Shown here: one piece after another, positions 35,101 through 43,883 of the stretch
How the letters are laid out: each line of letters opens with the position of its first letter
Position numbering within the stretch: position 1 is the stretch's first letter
Assembly: GCF_000750955.1 (NCBI RefSeq)
Contig: NZ_CCEJ010000003.1
Span: forward strand, 186,001 to 250,000
DNA from: Criblamydia sequanensis CRIB-18
Lineage (GTDB): Bacteria; Chlamydiota; Chlamydiia; Chlamydiales; Criblamydiaceae
Direction: 5' to 3'
Length of the DNA stretch: 64,000 nucleotides
Notes under the pieces: model-generated
Seen by the model: the letters and a program-made list of their open reading frames with translations, nothing else
The model's database searches: none
What the model was told of the DNA's origin: nothing
Position numbers and translations under genes: made by a program

Positions 35101-35812
35101 TTTCGAGATGCTTTTGCATCTCTTTAATTTTTGTTTCGGCATGACTTAAATCCTCTTGCCAGGAATGAGCAATTTGTAATTCCGCGTCTTTTTCAAGCAG
35201 CCGTTCATTTGCGATTGTCAGCTGATGGTTGATGGCCACAATTTGATTTTCAGCATTTCTTAGCTGCTCGTTTAGACGAGCGCTTGTTTCCATGAAAATC
35301 GTTGTTGCGGCATGCAACTCATGTTTTTTTGTTTCAAGAGCTTCTTCTTTTGAAACAATGGCGCTTGTTAAGTTGCTTGTCTCATCTTTAATTTTTAAAA
35401 GTTCATCTTCTAAAGACTGGATTCGATTTTTCAAAACTTTTTCGGCTGAATAGCCTTTAACCATAAGATCTGACTTTAACATTTCAAGCCGAGACTTTGT
35501 CGACTCTAACTCTTTGCGCAAGATTTTAATTTTCTTATTCTGAGCGAGCCTTTGCTCCTGAAGAATTTTAATAAATTCCATGTCATCGTCTGTTCGATTA
35601 TCTCCCAAATCATCTATTTCATCGGAGAGAAGCGTGAGGGGAGAGCCGGCTCTTTCAGTTTTAGGCTTTTCAGCTTTTGCGGGAGAAATCGGTAAGAGAA
35701 CCCCGATGCTTGCGATGAGTGTCAGAGCAATTCCATTGATGACGCGAAGCAGAGTTTTTCGGTTTTTGGTTGGATTTGCCGAACAGGGCTTGTTATTCTT
35801 GCTGCTATCCAT
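32171..35812 (-). CDS. Very long coiled-coil protein with N-terminal membrane anchor or signal
   Basis: 1213 residues. Residues 1-20 are basic, residues 23-45 form one hydrophobic segment (VINGIALTLIASIGVLLPI) ending in SPAKAEK, which could be a signal peptidase site, and the remaining 1150 residues are Glu/Lys/Leu heptad-type coiled coil. Near residues 935-1115 there are four tandem repeats of exactly 45 residues, each starting with a variant of (I/L)E(M/I)EKNQE; the corresponding DNA (about 32470-33010) repeats with a 135-bp period. No enzymatic domain is visible. A structural or tethering role at the envelope, or an exported fibrous protein, is plausible. Confidence 0.85.
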   Translation of the reverse strand: MDSSKNNKPCSANPTKNRKTLLRVINGIALTLIASIGVLLPISPAKAEKPKTERAGSPLTLLSDEIDDLGDNRTDDDMEFIKILQEQRLAQNKKIKILRKELESTKSRLEMLKSDLMVKGYSAEKVLKNRIQSLEDELLKIKDETSNLTSAIVSKEEALETKKHELHAATTIFMETSARLNEQLRNAENQIVAINHQLTIANERLLEKDAELQIAHSWQEDLSHAETKIKEMQKHLERAESLYRQEKNKADLLTEALQEHSFTRRELENKYAELEKTLEEEKVEALYLVEALESNIQNLEQKEDKVNSSIYDLTVRLHQVELKGADLKKDLLSAKKNYIAENEKQTSLHQNLTQELKEKDSLSKEYLTTFQISILNLEDQLEAAKMRIRELEALKEKADSADGFQLSLAEKEKELKDLSHKLQEEIRNTSSLQSELESANDLHASEKDELLKGIQAHRKELEEAKTDLKLLSEQFSAMTGIFDHFEEGVRSKISEMENQIHFFENETKKEEAWRKHLEAKLEEKEKELLNFAFLFENREEELKEAIAQKEKELETEQSQTSDLELYLMEAKEELASLKENQRQIHTEKEEFQKEIHLAKIRIDDSQEVITYLRNELNDALSHLEEERSLTERLKNELAQNEESQKKHQETLDYVAELEFLLDQTDITIHEEREQILALKETLTKALDEKKHLEAYLDQYENAKAKLNHLEIALNEASESTKAMGSQTTSLREQLEEAQKEKEVLRASLEEFERYRNHANELQEALSKANTALDENFSQIQLLKDELSKTLEFQNVLNEKYEASLRELDLAKQNLAKEELESNELKNRLDDLVLKQTEANNVSVALRNDLERSYALQESEREEAKKKLDELEETLRNQEREKSNADDLIRHLKDELQKEEAEKIEAQQLVLKLKDMQELYHLEKEKTESLLTKIQEIEMEKNQEVQKNHAMMEHLAEVMDESEHSKRGISHLEDQLKNLTAIEMEKNQEVEKNNSLIQRLNAAMEEVEYSKNYAQELEERYKTLSSIEMEKNQEMQRNHALMQQLHDAMEELEHSKNHTQELEEKFSRFSSLEIEKNQEIERNQILIQKLTEAMEELEKARNDQQALVSKINHLAEEERNSKLLAAKVIDNFESALNELSIEENTSRSLRNSYDDLLMSYQIEIEKNQEQNQRLQDLRNQNEDLIREINKEREITFQLRSEQNRPFFHDEEFNQ
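32470..33010 (-). repeat. 135-bp in-gene tandem repeats (four units)
   Basis: The sequence TTTTTCCATTTCAAT or a close variant recurs near 32585, 32722, 32857 and 32992, spaced by 135 bp, inside the coiled-coil gene. Each unit encodes 45 residues, a length that preserves frame. Units differ at many third positions, so they are not recent duplications. Confidence 0.8.
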
Positions 35813-36273
35813 AGGGTGCTAAGCCTTTTTGTGAAACATCTTGCCAAAATAAATAAACGTATTAGGAAGATTCGTTTCATATACTTCGCAAGATAAAAAC
35901 TCAAGTTGAATATTGATAATTTCCCGAAAAGGGACTTCTATTCATTTTTAGGTTTATTTATCTATTTCAAAATGAAACGTAACTAAATTTTTAAAATAAT
36001 AACTTTGTTTTTGGTTTTTCATATTTTTAATTTAAAAAATAAAAAAACAGCAAATATGATTTTTGCTTATGATTCAAAAAATTATTGGCTTCTTTTAAAA
36101 ACTTCTTGATTCTCTCAAGAAAGCAAGGTATCAAAGTACCAAGCGATTAATTTTAAAAAAGGCACCCCTTAAAGGACTTTGCTTTAGGAATAAAGCTTTG
36201 AAGTGGTTATTCCACGGAAGCTTTGAAATCTTTGAAAGGCTAAAAAAGTCTTCCAGCTTTAAAAAAGGCATCT
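35813..36273. other. Intergenic region between divergent genes
   Basis: 461 bp, AT-rich, no credible ORF. It must hold the promoters of the coiled-coil gene (minus) and the DUF255 gene (plus). A hairpin TTCTTGA/TCAAGAA lies at 36103-36121. Nothing else is recognised. Confidence 0.5.
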
Positions 36274-38343
36274 ATGCAACAACCTCGCTACACAAATCGC
36301 CTCATCCATGAAAAATCCCCTTACTTGCTCCAGCACGCCCATAATCCCGTGGATTGGTACCCTTGGGGTGAAGAAGCTTTTAATACTGCGAAAGAAAACG
36401 ATAAGCCCATCTTGCTTTCTATTGGTTATTCGACTTGCCATTGGTGCCATGTCATGGAAAAGGAGTCTTTTGAGGATCCTGAAATCGCGGAAATGTTAAA
36501 CGAAACCTTTATTAATATTAAAATTGATAGGGAAGAGCTTCCCGAAGTGGATTCGCTCTACATGGAATTTGCCCAAAGTATGATGTCAGGGGCTGCCGGC
36601 TGGCCGCTCAATGTTATCTTAACCCCCTCATTGGAGCCTTTTTTTGCAGCCACTTATATGCCGCCCACTTCGAAGCATGGGCTGATGGGCATTTCTGAGC
36701 TTGTGCAAAGGATAAGACACATTTGGTGGAGCGATGATAGGAAAAAAATCTTAAGTCAAGCCGAGCGCATCGTTGAAGTTTTTCAAGACAATGCTCACAC
36801 CAAAGGGATTGATTTCCCAAAAAAAGATGTGATTGACTCTACTATTGATATTCTCTTAAAACTTGCAGACCCTGTGTATGGGGGGATGAAGGGAGTTCCA
36901 AAATTTCCAATCGGCTATCAGTATAACTTCTTACTTCGTTTTGCTAAGACGACAGGGGATGGAAGATCTTTTTTCTTTGTGCAACGCACTCTCGATATGA
37001 TGCACCGCGGCGGCATTTTCGACCACTTAGCGGGCGGATTTTCAAGATACAGCGTGGATGAACACTGGCTTATTCCCCACTTTGAAAAGATGCTCTATGA
37101 TAATGCGCTTCTTATATTCAGTTATTTAGAAACATGGCAAGCGGGCAAGCAGCCTCTTTATAAAAAGGTTGCTCAGGAGATCATCGAATATATCCTTACG
37201 ACTATGACAAATAGCTTAGGCGGTTTCTATAGCGCAGAAGATGCCGATTCGGAAGGAAAAGAAGGGTATTACTATACTTGGGAAGAAGAAGAAATAAAAA
37301 AAATCTTAGGGCAAGAAGAGTCAGAGTTTTTTGTAGAATATTATGGCGTTACCCATGAAGGGAATTTTGAAGGAAGAAATATCCTGAACACTCCGGTTCC
37401 TTTACCTGAGTTTGCAAGCCATAAAGGAGCTGATTTTCATGCGCTGGAAGAGTTATTGACCCTTCAAAAACAGGCGCTTTTAGAAGAGAGGGGAACCCGC
37501 GTAAAACCCATAAAAGATGATAAAATCATAACTGCCTGGAATGGACTTACAATTTTTTCTCTTGCGGAAGCCGGACGAGCGTTCGGCGAAGAACGCTATC
37601 TGCAAGCTGCTGAAAACTCCGCTCAGTTTATCTACAAATATCTCTGGAAAGAAGGGATTCTTTATAGAAGATGGAGGGATAATGAGCCTAGGTATCAGGG
37701 AAGTCTAGATGATTATGCTTATCTTATCCACGGGCTAATTTCTTTATTTGAAGCCGATAGAGGCGTCTTTTATCTTAAATGGGCTCTTGCTCTTACAAAT
37801 ATCTTGCAAAACGAATTCAAGGAAGAAAACGGGGCTTATTTTAGCTCCGGAAAAGAGCATCAGCATCTTTTAATTAGACGCTGTCTTTTTGCCGATGGCG
37901 CTGAACCCTCGGCTAATGCAGTGCACGCAGAAAATTTAATCCGCCTTTACCAAATCACCCTCAATCCTAACTATCTTGAGCAAGCCGAAGATATCTTTAA
38001 AGCTGTTAATAAATACCTTGATGTTTATTCACCCGGCTATTGCTACCATTTGATCGCATTGCAGCGCTATTATAATACGCGTATGCCGACTTTCATTATC
38101 GCCTTAAATGAGAAGGAAGATAATAAAGATCGAATTCTACAACTCATTTACCAAAACTTTATTCCACATAAAGCTATAATCGTTAAAAGGGTTCAGGATG
38201 AAGAACTAACCTCTCTTCTTCCCTACATAAGGGATAAGGTGCCAATTGATGGAAAAACAACTCTTTATACGTGCTATCAAGGCGTTTGCCTTAAGCCTCT
38301 TTCCAATTTAGAAGAGATATCAAAAGCTCTAGAAAAGCAATAG
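36274..38343 (+). CDS. DUF255 / YyaL-type thioredoxin-fold protein
   Basis: 689 residues. The N-terminal thioredoxin-like domain opens with [19 protein letters not shown] and carries the [14 protein letters not shown] motif with a CxxC pair near residues 53-56. The rest is an (alpha/alpha)6 barrel related to N-acylglucosamine epimerases ([20 protein letters not shown] near residue 250, RWRDNEP and SLDDYAY near residue 470). Homologous to spermatogenesis-associated protein 20; the function is unsettled. The TAG stop at 38341 coincides with the first three bases of a degenerate inverted-repeat element, so the natural C-terminus may have been slightly altered. Confidence 0.93.
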   Translation: MQQPRYTNRLIHEKSPYLLQHAHNPVDWYPWGEEAFNTAKENDKPILLSIGYSTCHWCHVMEKESFEDPEIAEMLNETFINIKIDREELPEVDSLYMEFAQSMMSGAAGWPLNVILTPSLEPFFAATYMPPTSKHGLMGISELVQRIRHIWWSDDRKKILSQAERIVEVFQDNAHTKGIDFPKKDVIDSTIDILLKLADPVYGGMKGVPKFPIGYQYNFLLRFAKTTGDGRSFFFVQRTLDMMHRGGIFDHLAGGFSRYSVDEHWLIPHFEKMLYDNALLIFSYLETWQAGKQPLYKKVAQEIIEYILTTMTNSLGGFYSAEDADSEGKEGYYYTWEEEEIKKILGQEESEFFVEYYGVTHEGNFEGRNILNTPVPLPEFASHKGADFHALEELLTLQKQALLEERGTRVKPIKDDKIITAWNGLTIFSLAEAGRAFGEERYLQAAENSAQFIYKYLWKEGILYRRWRDNEPRYQGSLDDYAYLIHGLISLFEADRGVFYLKWALALTNILQNEFKEENGAYFSSGKEHQHLLIRRCLFADGAEPSANAVHAENLIRLYQITLNPNYLEQAEDIFKAVNKYLDVYSPGYCYHLIALQRYYNTRMPTFIIALNEKEDNKDRILQLIYQNFIPHKAIIVKRVQDEELTSLLPYIRDKVPIDGKTTLYTCYQGVCLKPLSNLEEISKALEKQ

Positions 38344-38439
38344 ACTTCTTGCCTAATTCGTTTTTGATTTGGAAAATGAGCTTTGAAAAAATCTGAAAGC
38401 ATCTAATAGTCAATCGAATGGGATTTCCAAAAGAAGTTA
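38341..38439. mobile_element. MITE-like inverted-repeat element, degenerate short copy
   Basis: Starts TAGACTTCTTGCCTAA and ends TTTCCAAAAGAAGTTA, imperfect inverted repeats that match the ends of the element at 41879. Its left interior (TTTTTGATTTGGAAAATGAGCTTT) resembles the reversed right arm of the full copies. It begins exactly on the TAG stop of the DUF255 gene and ends six bases before the queA stop. Confidence 0.55.
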
Positions 38440-38444
38440 ATCGT

Positions 38445-39485
38445 CTAAATGATCAGCATGGCATCGCCATAAGAATAAAACCTAAAACGATCTTTGATAG
38501 CTTTTTGGTAGGCTTCCCTTATCAAATCGTAACCTGCGAAGGCTGAAACCAGCATAAGAAGGGAAGATTTTGGTAAATGAAAGTTCGTGATTAAATGATT
38601 CACACGCTTAAATTGAAAACCGGGATAAATAAAAATAGAAGTATCAAAAGAACCCCCGGTAAGTTTCCCGTTTAAGGAGGCATTAGACTCGATAGCACGC
38701 AAAGAGGTTGTTCCTACTGCAAAAAGATTTCCTTTCGATTCATTTATTTTAGAGGCGGTTTCAGTTGAAATCATATAACTCTCAGAATGCATGAGATGGT
38801 TTCTGATGTCTTTTTCTTTTACAGGTCTAAAGGTACCGACCCCCACATGAAGGGTGACAGATAGAAGATCGGCACCTTGTTTATTAATGTCATCCAATAG
38901 GTTTTGAGTGAAGTGAAGTCCGGCAGTTGGCGCAGCGGCTGAGCCTTCTTCTTTAGCGTATACAGTTTGATAAGTAATACGGTCTTCCTCTTTCGCTTCG
39001 CCTTCATTAATATAAGAGGGCAGTGGTATTTTTCCGTATTTTTTTATTGCTTCTGGAATACTCATGGAATCGCATCTAAATTCCAAGACCCGATTTCCGG
39101 AAGGCAAGACAGCTGTAACTAAAGCTTCGAATCCTTCGCTAAAAATTAAACGGGTTCCCTCGGTGATTTTTTTTCCCGGTTTGACAAGCGCTTCCCAAGA
39201 AAAGGGGGACAGGGCTTTAAGCAATAGACACTCGGCCTTAGACCCTGTTTCCTTAGCGCCGATTAGCCTTGCCGGAATGACTTTTGTATTGTTTGTGACA
39301 AGACAGTCGCCTTTAGAAAAAAAATCTTTAATTTGGAAGAATTTTCTTTCTGTCATTTGCCCTGATTTTCTATCGATGACTAAAAGACGGGAGTGATCTC
39401 TTGGGGACATGGGACTTTTAGCGATTAAGTCATCAGGCAGGGAAAAGTCATAGGCATCTAAATCTAAAATTTGATTGGGATTCAT
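38445..39485 (-). CDS. queA: S-adenosylmethionine:tRNA ribosyltransferase-isomerase
   Basis: 346 residues, full length. Transfers the ribosyl part of SAM to preQ1 in tRNA to make epoxyqueuosine. Typical blocks are SPMSPRDHSRLLVIDR near residue 25, VTNNTKVIPARLIG near residue 60, PTAGLHFTQNLLDDI near residue 185 and SVTLHVGVGTFRPV near residue 210. Other queuosine genes are not in the window. The start at 39485 lacks a strong Shine-Dalgarno. A terminator separates it from spoIID upstream. Confidence 0.95.
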   Translation of the reverse strand: MNPNQILDLDAYDFSLPDDLIAKSPMSPRDHSRLLVIDRKSGQMTERKFFQIKDFFSKGDCLVTNNTKVIPARLIGAKETGSKAECLLLKALSPFSWEALVKPGKKITEGTRLIFSEGFEALVTAVLPSGNRVLEFRCDSMSIPEAIKKYGKIPLPSYINEGEAKEEDRITYQTVYAKEEGSAAAPTAGLHFTQNLLDDINKQGADLLSVTLHVGVGTFRPVKEKDIRNHLMHSESYMISTETASKINESKGNLFAVGTTSLRAIESNASLNGKLTGGSFDTSIFIYPGFQFKRVNHLITNFHLPKSSLLMLVSAFAGYDLIREAYQKAIKDRFRFYSYGDAMLII

Positions 39486-39557
39486 CTGAATAAAAGGAAA
39501 CCATTAGTTTATAAACAAAACCAGTATAAGGACTTATGGTTTTTCATTTCAATAAAG

Positions 39558-39586
39558 AAGAAGGATGGTGTTACACCATCCTTCTT
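39558..39586. terminator. Strong bidirectional hairpin terminator
   Basis: AAGAAGGATGGTGT at 39558-39571 is the exact inverse complement of ACACCATCCTTCTT at 39573-39586, followed by TTAG. It follows the spoIID stop on the minus strand and precedes the queA start, so the two minus-strand genes are separate units. Confidence 0.8.
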
Positions 39587-39591
39587 TTAGA

Positions 39592-40458
39592 TTAGTAGGT
39601 CGTATTCTGGATAAGTACGATTTCAGTACCAGGAAAAGCTTTTGCTAAAATTTGGGAGGCTGTTTGGCCGCGGTCCGCCAAGGGTTTGGCTTCGCTTATT
39701 GAAATTTTAGACCCAACTTTCCCGCTTCCTGCAAGTTTAGAGGAAGCATCCGCCCAAAAAGCCGGAAAGGTGCTGGAAACAGCATCAAATGAGCTTTTTT
39801 TAGATAAAACCATATAACGGGTGTGTCGAACCGCTTCTTCAACCGCAGGATTATAAAGCGAACGATTGATGCCGTTATAATTTATTTGTTCCGCATCTAA
39901 AGTCCAAAACGGATTTTTAGGGTTATCAGCCAAAAAATAGGCATTCGTTCTTGCGACAATAGCAAGAGAGGCCAATAATTCCTGAGGCGTATATTCATTG
40001 AAGTCTTGGCTTAAGACGCTATACAATAACTCTTCCACGCCAATTCTATTAATGGCGTTTAATTTTCCATCGATTTCATAGACGTACAAGCTGCCCTGAT
40101 ATTCTTTCCCATCTAAAGCAATGGTGGTTCCGATGTGATCCGGAACGATAAGAAGCTGGTGGATTCCCGGGAACCCTTCTCCCCATTTGATGCCGGCACT
40201 TGTCGCTTCAATAGGCCCTGACCTGCCAAGCTTTCTTGTCGCTAAAAGCTCTCCGTTTTTTGGGTCGTAAATTCGAAATTTTCCTTGGATTGCCATATCC
40301 AAAGCCGTCCTTTCCTTCGCAACTAAAATGCGTAAAGTAGGGGTCGTGTCAATTTTTTTTGAAAAATAGCTGTTTACTGAATCCCATAGCGTTCCTGCTT
40401 CTAAAGAACATGAAAGCGGGATCAGGGCAATAAGGGTAAGAATGACCCTAGCAATCAT
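39592..40458 (-). CDS. spoIID: SpoIID/LytB-domain protein, likely septal glycan-processing enzyme
   Basis: 288 residues with an N-terminal signal peptide (MIARVILTLIALIPLSCSLEAG), so exported to the periplasm. The SpoIID-domain order is visible: SLYVYEIDGKLNAINRIGVE near residue 130, then LLYSVLSQDFNEYTPQELL and ASLAIVARTNAYF near residues 145-175. Family members cleave peptidoglycan strands that lack stem peptides. In chlamydiae a SpoIID homologue has been linked to the division septum. At the position where SpoIID usually has the catalytic Glu (PSEMP), this protein reads SQDFN, so Asp may replace it. It overlaps ruvB by 11 bases. Confidence 0.85.
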   Translation of the reverse strand: MIARVILTLIALIPLSCSLEAGTLWDSVNSYFSKKIDTTPTLRILVAKERTALDMAIQGKFRIYDPKNGELLATRKLGRSGPIEATSAGIKWGEGFPGIHQLLIVPDHIGTTIALDGKEYQGSLYVYEIDGKLNAINRIGVEELLYSVLSQDFNEYTPQELLASLAIVARTNAYFLADNPKNPFWTLDAEQINYNGINRSLYNPAVEEAVRHTRYMVLSKKSSFDAVSSTFPAFWADASSKLAGSGKVGSKISISEAKPLADRGQTASQILAKAFPGTEIVLIQNTTY

Positions 40459-41464
40459 AATCAGGTTCTCCTTTTTTAATAATGTTCATATGTTGATAAG
40501 CTTTAGTGGTTGCTTCACGGCCTCTTGGCGTTCTTTTAAGAAAACCAAGAAGGATTAAATACGGTTCATAAACCTCTTCAAGAGTGTTTTCATCTTCTCC
40601 AAGGGCAATCCCGACAGTTTTTAAACCGACGGGGCCTCCATTATAGTGCTCGATAATTACTTGAAGAATTTTTCTATCCATTTCGTCGAGTCCAAGATGG
40701 TCAATAGTTAGCATTTCAAGGGCTTTTACAACGGTATCTTTGCCGCATCCATCCGATTTCATCTCGGAAAAATCCCGTACCCACCTAAGAAGGTTATTGG
40801 CAATTCTCGGGGTGCCTCTTGACCTTGAAGAAATTTCGTGAAGCCCTTGAGGGTCGATGTCAAAATTAAGAAGACTCGCCGTTCTTAAAATAATTTTCTT
40901 TAAGGCTTCGATTGGGTAAAAGTCTAGTCTGCAAGTGAGGGCAAATCTGGAGCGTAGGGGAGCTGTAATCATGCCTTGTCTTGTTGTTGCGCAAGCTAAA
41001 GTGAAGGGCTTAAGTTTAAGTTTTACAGATCTTGCATTTGCGCCCGAGTCAATCAAAATGTCGATTGAAAAATCTTCCATGGCAGAATACAAATATTCTT
41101 CAATGGCTTTATTCAAACGATGAATCTCATCAATGAAGAGAACATCGCCTTCCTCTAAAGTTGTCAGAAGGCCAGCCAAATCACCTGGTTTTTCAATGGC
41201 CGGTGCTGAAGTTGAGACTAGATTTGTACCCATCGATTTTGCAAGAAGGGTCGCAAGGGTCGTTTTGCCAAGTCCGGGAGGGCCGAAAAATAAGCAGTGG
41301 CCTAATGTCTCATTTCTTTTTCTTGCAGCGCCAATCATCACATTCAACCTTTCGCAAATCAATTCCTGACCCACAAATTCATTTAAATGCTGGGGCCTTA
41401 GACCGACTTCAAAAACGGTGTCTTTTTTAGTGAAGGTTGATTCTATAAAAGGGTGTTGTTTCAT
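40448..41464 (-). CDS. ruvB: Holliday junction branch-migration helicase RuvB
   Basis: 338 residues, the usual length. AAA+ ATPase that drives branch migration with RuvA during recombination repair. Walker A FGPPGLGKTTLATLLAK lies near residue 60, Walker B GDVLFIDEIHRL near residue 110, sensor 1 region CATTRQG near residue 158 and a C-terminal winged helix ending in RTPRGREATTKAYQHM. The stop lies inside spoIID. The upstream region gives no clear ribosome-binding site. Confidence 0.97.
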   Translation of the reverse strand: MKQHPFIESTFTKKDTVFEVGLRPQHLNEFVGQELICERLNVMIGAARKRNETLGHCLFFGPPGLGKTTLATLLAKSMGTNLVSTSAPAIEKPGDLAGLLTTLEEGDVLFIDEIHRLNKAIEEYLYSAMEDFSIDILIDSGANARSVKLKLKPFTLACATTRQGMITAPLRSRFALTCRLDFYPIEALKKIILRTASLLNFDIDPQGLHEISSRSRGTPRIANNLLRWVRDFSEMKSDGCGKDTVVKALEMLTIDHLGLDEMDRKILQVIIEHYNGGPVGLKTVGIALGEDENTLEEVYEPYLILLGFLKRTPRGREATTKAYQHMNIIKKGEPDYDC

Positions 41465-41878
41465 CTTATTCGAAAAAAAATTGATTTTGGATCTACTTTA
41501 ATCCTTTTTTAACTGCTTGGCAAGAGCCATCTCTAACTATTTCTAAAGAACTTTTCTTTAAATCTTGATTTTTAAACAACTAAGATTCTTCTAACGGATT
41601 GAGAAAATTTATGCTTATTGTAAATAAGTGTGTGAGAATATTAAATTACATTTAAATAACTGAGATGAACTTTTTTTAAGTGGATGGCCTAAAATGTTGT
41701 TGATTGGTCCTAATCTTTATGTCAGTCATGACAATAAAACTTCCTTACCGTATTCAAATTTTGGCTCAAAGCTGCGGGAACAAGCCTCGAAAATAAGATG
41801 GCTTGCTTGCTGCTTCTTTAACGAAAGAAAGTAAAAGAGGCTCAAAGTCACAAGTTTAAACCGAGGGGTCTTTTATAT
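41465..41878. other. Intergenic region, no gene recognised
   Basis: About 414 bp between ruvB and the inverted-repeat element. AT-rich, without an ORF that has a plausible start. It should contain the ruvB promoter. A weak AATCTT/AAGATT hairpin near 41562-41588 is the only structure noted. Confidence 0.5.
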
Positions 41879-42031
41879 TAGACTTCTTTCGAAAGTCCAT
41901 TCAATTGTTAAAATAGGCTTTTTTTGGCATCTTTTTTCCTAAATTTTTCACGCATAGGTTATTCTATGCTTTCAAAATTTACACAAAACCAGCCCATTCT
42001 TCCAATCAAAGCGAGTTTCGAAAGAATTCTA
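41879..42031 (+). mobile_element. MITE-like inverted-repeat element, full copy 2 (reference copy)
   Basis: About 153 bp. Left end TAGACTTCTTTCGAAA (41879-41894) and right end TTTCGAAAGAATTCTA (42016-42031) are 16-bp inverted repeats with one mismatch. If the core is taken as 41881-42029, it is flanked by identical TATTA at 41876-41880 and 42030-42034, which looks like a 5-bp target duplication. It has no ORF. Its right end touches the stop codon of the SNF symporter (42032-42034), so the stop may belong to the duplicated target. Confidence 0.85.
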
Positions 42032-43397
42032 TTATCCGAATAAACCTAAGGCATTCATTAGGATAAGAATAATAAAGATAGGCGCTCCGAATTGAAAAGA
42101 AATTTTAAAATATGGGGTGAGCCATCGATGCTTTTCAAAACTCTCAAGAGAGCCGACTTTTATCTCTTGAATGGCATTACTGACCTTCCAACGCCATCCA
42201 ACAAATGCTACAGCTAAAAGCCCGCCGATTGGAATCAGGATGCTGCTGCAAAGATAATCCATAAAATCAAGGATAGGCATTGAATCAATCGTCCAATTCT
42301 TCAAGATCCCATAGGATAAGGCAGAAGGAATGCCTGTTATAAACGCCCCTGTTGCCGCCCACATTACAGCTTTATGACGAGAAAAGCCTTTTTCATCACA
42401 GAGATAGGCAATAAGCGGCTCAAGAGCTGAGATCTCAGAGGTCATGGCAGCTAATAATACAAGCAGAAAAAAGGCAACCGCAATAAGGTATCCTCCTGAG
42501 AGCTGGCTAAAAACCCAGGGCAGAGTGTGGAAAATAAGCCCGGGTCCGGAATCGGGTTGAATTCCGACCGAAAAAGCGATTGTGAACACCGCAACAGCTG
42601 CAAGCAAAGAGACGACTAAATCCATGAGGATAACCGGAATGCAAGTCTTGATAATGCTTTCTTTTTTGCTGAGATAGCTACCATAAGTAATCATCGTTCC
42701 CTGACCCAAACTTAAAGTAAAAAAAGCTTGTCCAAGGGCTGCAAGTATGGCCCCTTTTGTTAAAACAGACCAGTCAGGGGAGAGTAAGAAAGTGATCGCA
42801 TCAGAGGAATTATCAAGCGAGATTCCCTTAATAACTAAGAGGATTAAGACGACAAAAAGAATCGGCATCATTATTTTTGTGCCTTTTTCAATACCTTCCC
42901 TTACCCCTAAATAGAGTACCGCGGCACAAAATAAAAGGAACAGAAAATGAAAGCAAAGGCCCCAGTAAGGCGACGCAATAAGAGAGAGGAAGGTGTTTTG
43001 GGCCTCTATAGTGGAAGTAAAGTTTGAAACATTCCCCTGGAGAGCTTCAATAAAATAACCAAGAATCCATCCCGCGACGACGCTATAGAAGGAGCTGACT
43101 AAGAACCCTGTTAAAATCATGAGTTTCCCCCCTGAGCTCCAAAGCGGACCTCCGAGTTTCCTAAGGGCGCCGCTTGGGTTAAGAAGAGTTTTTCTCCCGA
43201 TTGCGATTTCTGCGACTAGCACAGGAAATCCAATTAATGCTAAAAAGAAAATATAAACGAGAATAAAAGCCGCGCCGCCATTTTTTCCTACGAGATAGGG
43301 GAAGCGCCAGATATTGGCAAGCCCGATAGCGGACCCAGCCACAGCCATAATAAACCCGAATAAACCCGAATCGGGAACCCCAGGATTCTCTTGCCAT
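42032..43397 (-). pseudogene. SNF-family Na+-dependent transporter, frameshifted near its start
   Basis: The long frame from ATG 43348 codes for 438 residues of a neurotransmitter:sodium symporter with about 11 hydrophobic segments and the family start MAVAGSAIGLANIWRFPYLV. The missing true N-terminus, MARESWGSRFGFI, is found in another frame starting at ATG 43397, which has AAGGG as ribosome-binding site. Between the two lies an exact tandem duplication of 10 bases (TAAACCCGAA at 43351-43360 and 43361-43370). Removing one copy restores a continuous frame of about 451 residues. As it stands, translation from 43397 gives a 72-residue peptide, and the internal ATG lacks a Shine-Dalgarno. It is either a fresh pseudogene, a switchable gene or an assembly error. 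Confidence 0.85.
43351..43370. repeat. 10-bp tandem duplication causing a frameshift
   Basis: TAAACCCGAA occurs twice in a row inside the 5' end of the symporter gene. On the coding strand this is TTCGGGTTTA twice. Ten bases is not a multiple of three. Confidence 0.95.
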
Positions 43398-43883
43398 TTT
43401 TACCCTTATAAAGTAGATAATTTAAAAAACCTTGTTATTATATAGGGATAAAAGAAGAGAATCAAGTTTAAAACCCGGATTGCGACCTATAATAGTTTAG
43501 ATTCGGTTTCTTTTTCCCTAGGGAATCGAAAACGCCCCGGCTCTTAAAAGAGCCAGCCCTATTTTAAAATAGGCCTAACTTGGTTTAGCAAGGCTTGTAG
43601 GAAAAGAAATTTACTAGTAGGAAACATTAGGGTTTAAATTCAAAAATTCTCTTTATCGTTAAATGCAAGTTTTAGTTGATTTTAATAAGTTAATTATTTA
43701 AAATTTTTATTTATTTTAATTGAGTTTTCGCGCTTTATTACATTTTTACGTTCAACCAGAAGTCGGTTTACATAATATTAATAAAAAATTAACCCAATCC
43801 AAATGGTTTTGTGGTTAAATTACTCTTTCGTTCTCTAAAGTTTGATAGAGAGCTTGGCAAGACTCAACATTAGGAGAAGGACC
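43398..43883. other. Intergenic region with clustered palindromes upstream of the T3SS operon
   Basis: 486 bp. Three perfect palindromes sit close together: TTCCCTAGGGAA near 43515-43526, GGCTCTTAAAAGAGCC at 43539-43554 and CCTATTTTAAAATAGG at 43558-43573. Each lacks a T-tract. The remainder (43620-43860) is AT-rich and likely contains the promoter for the secretion genes. Confidence 0.5.

Noticed and set aside
43179-43397. A separate small gene of 72 codons upstream of the symporter
   Set aside because: Its first 13 residues are the missing N-terminus of the symporter in a shifted frame; the rest is out-of-frame symporter sequence.
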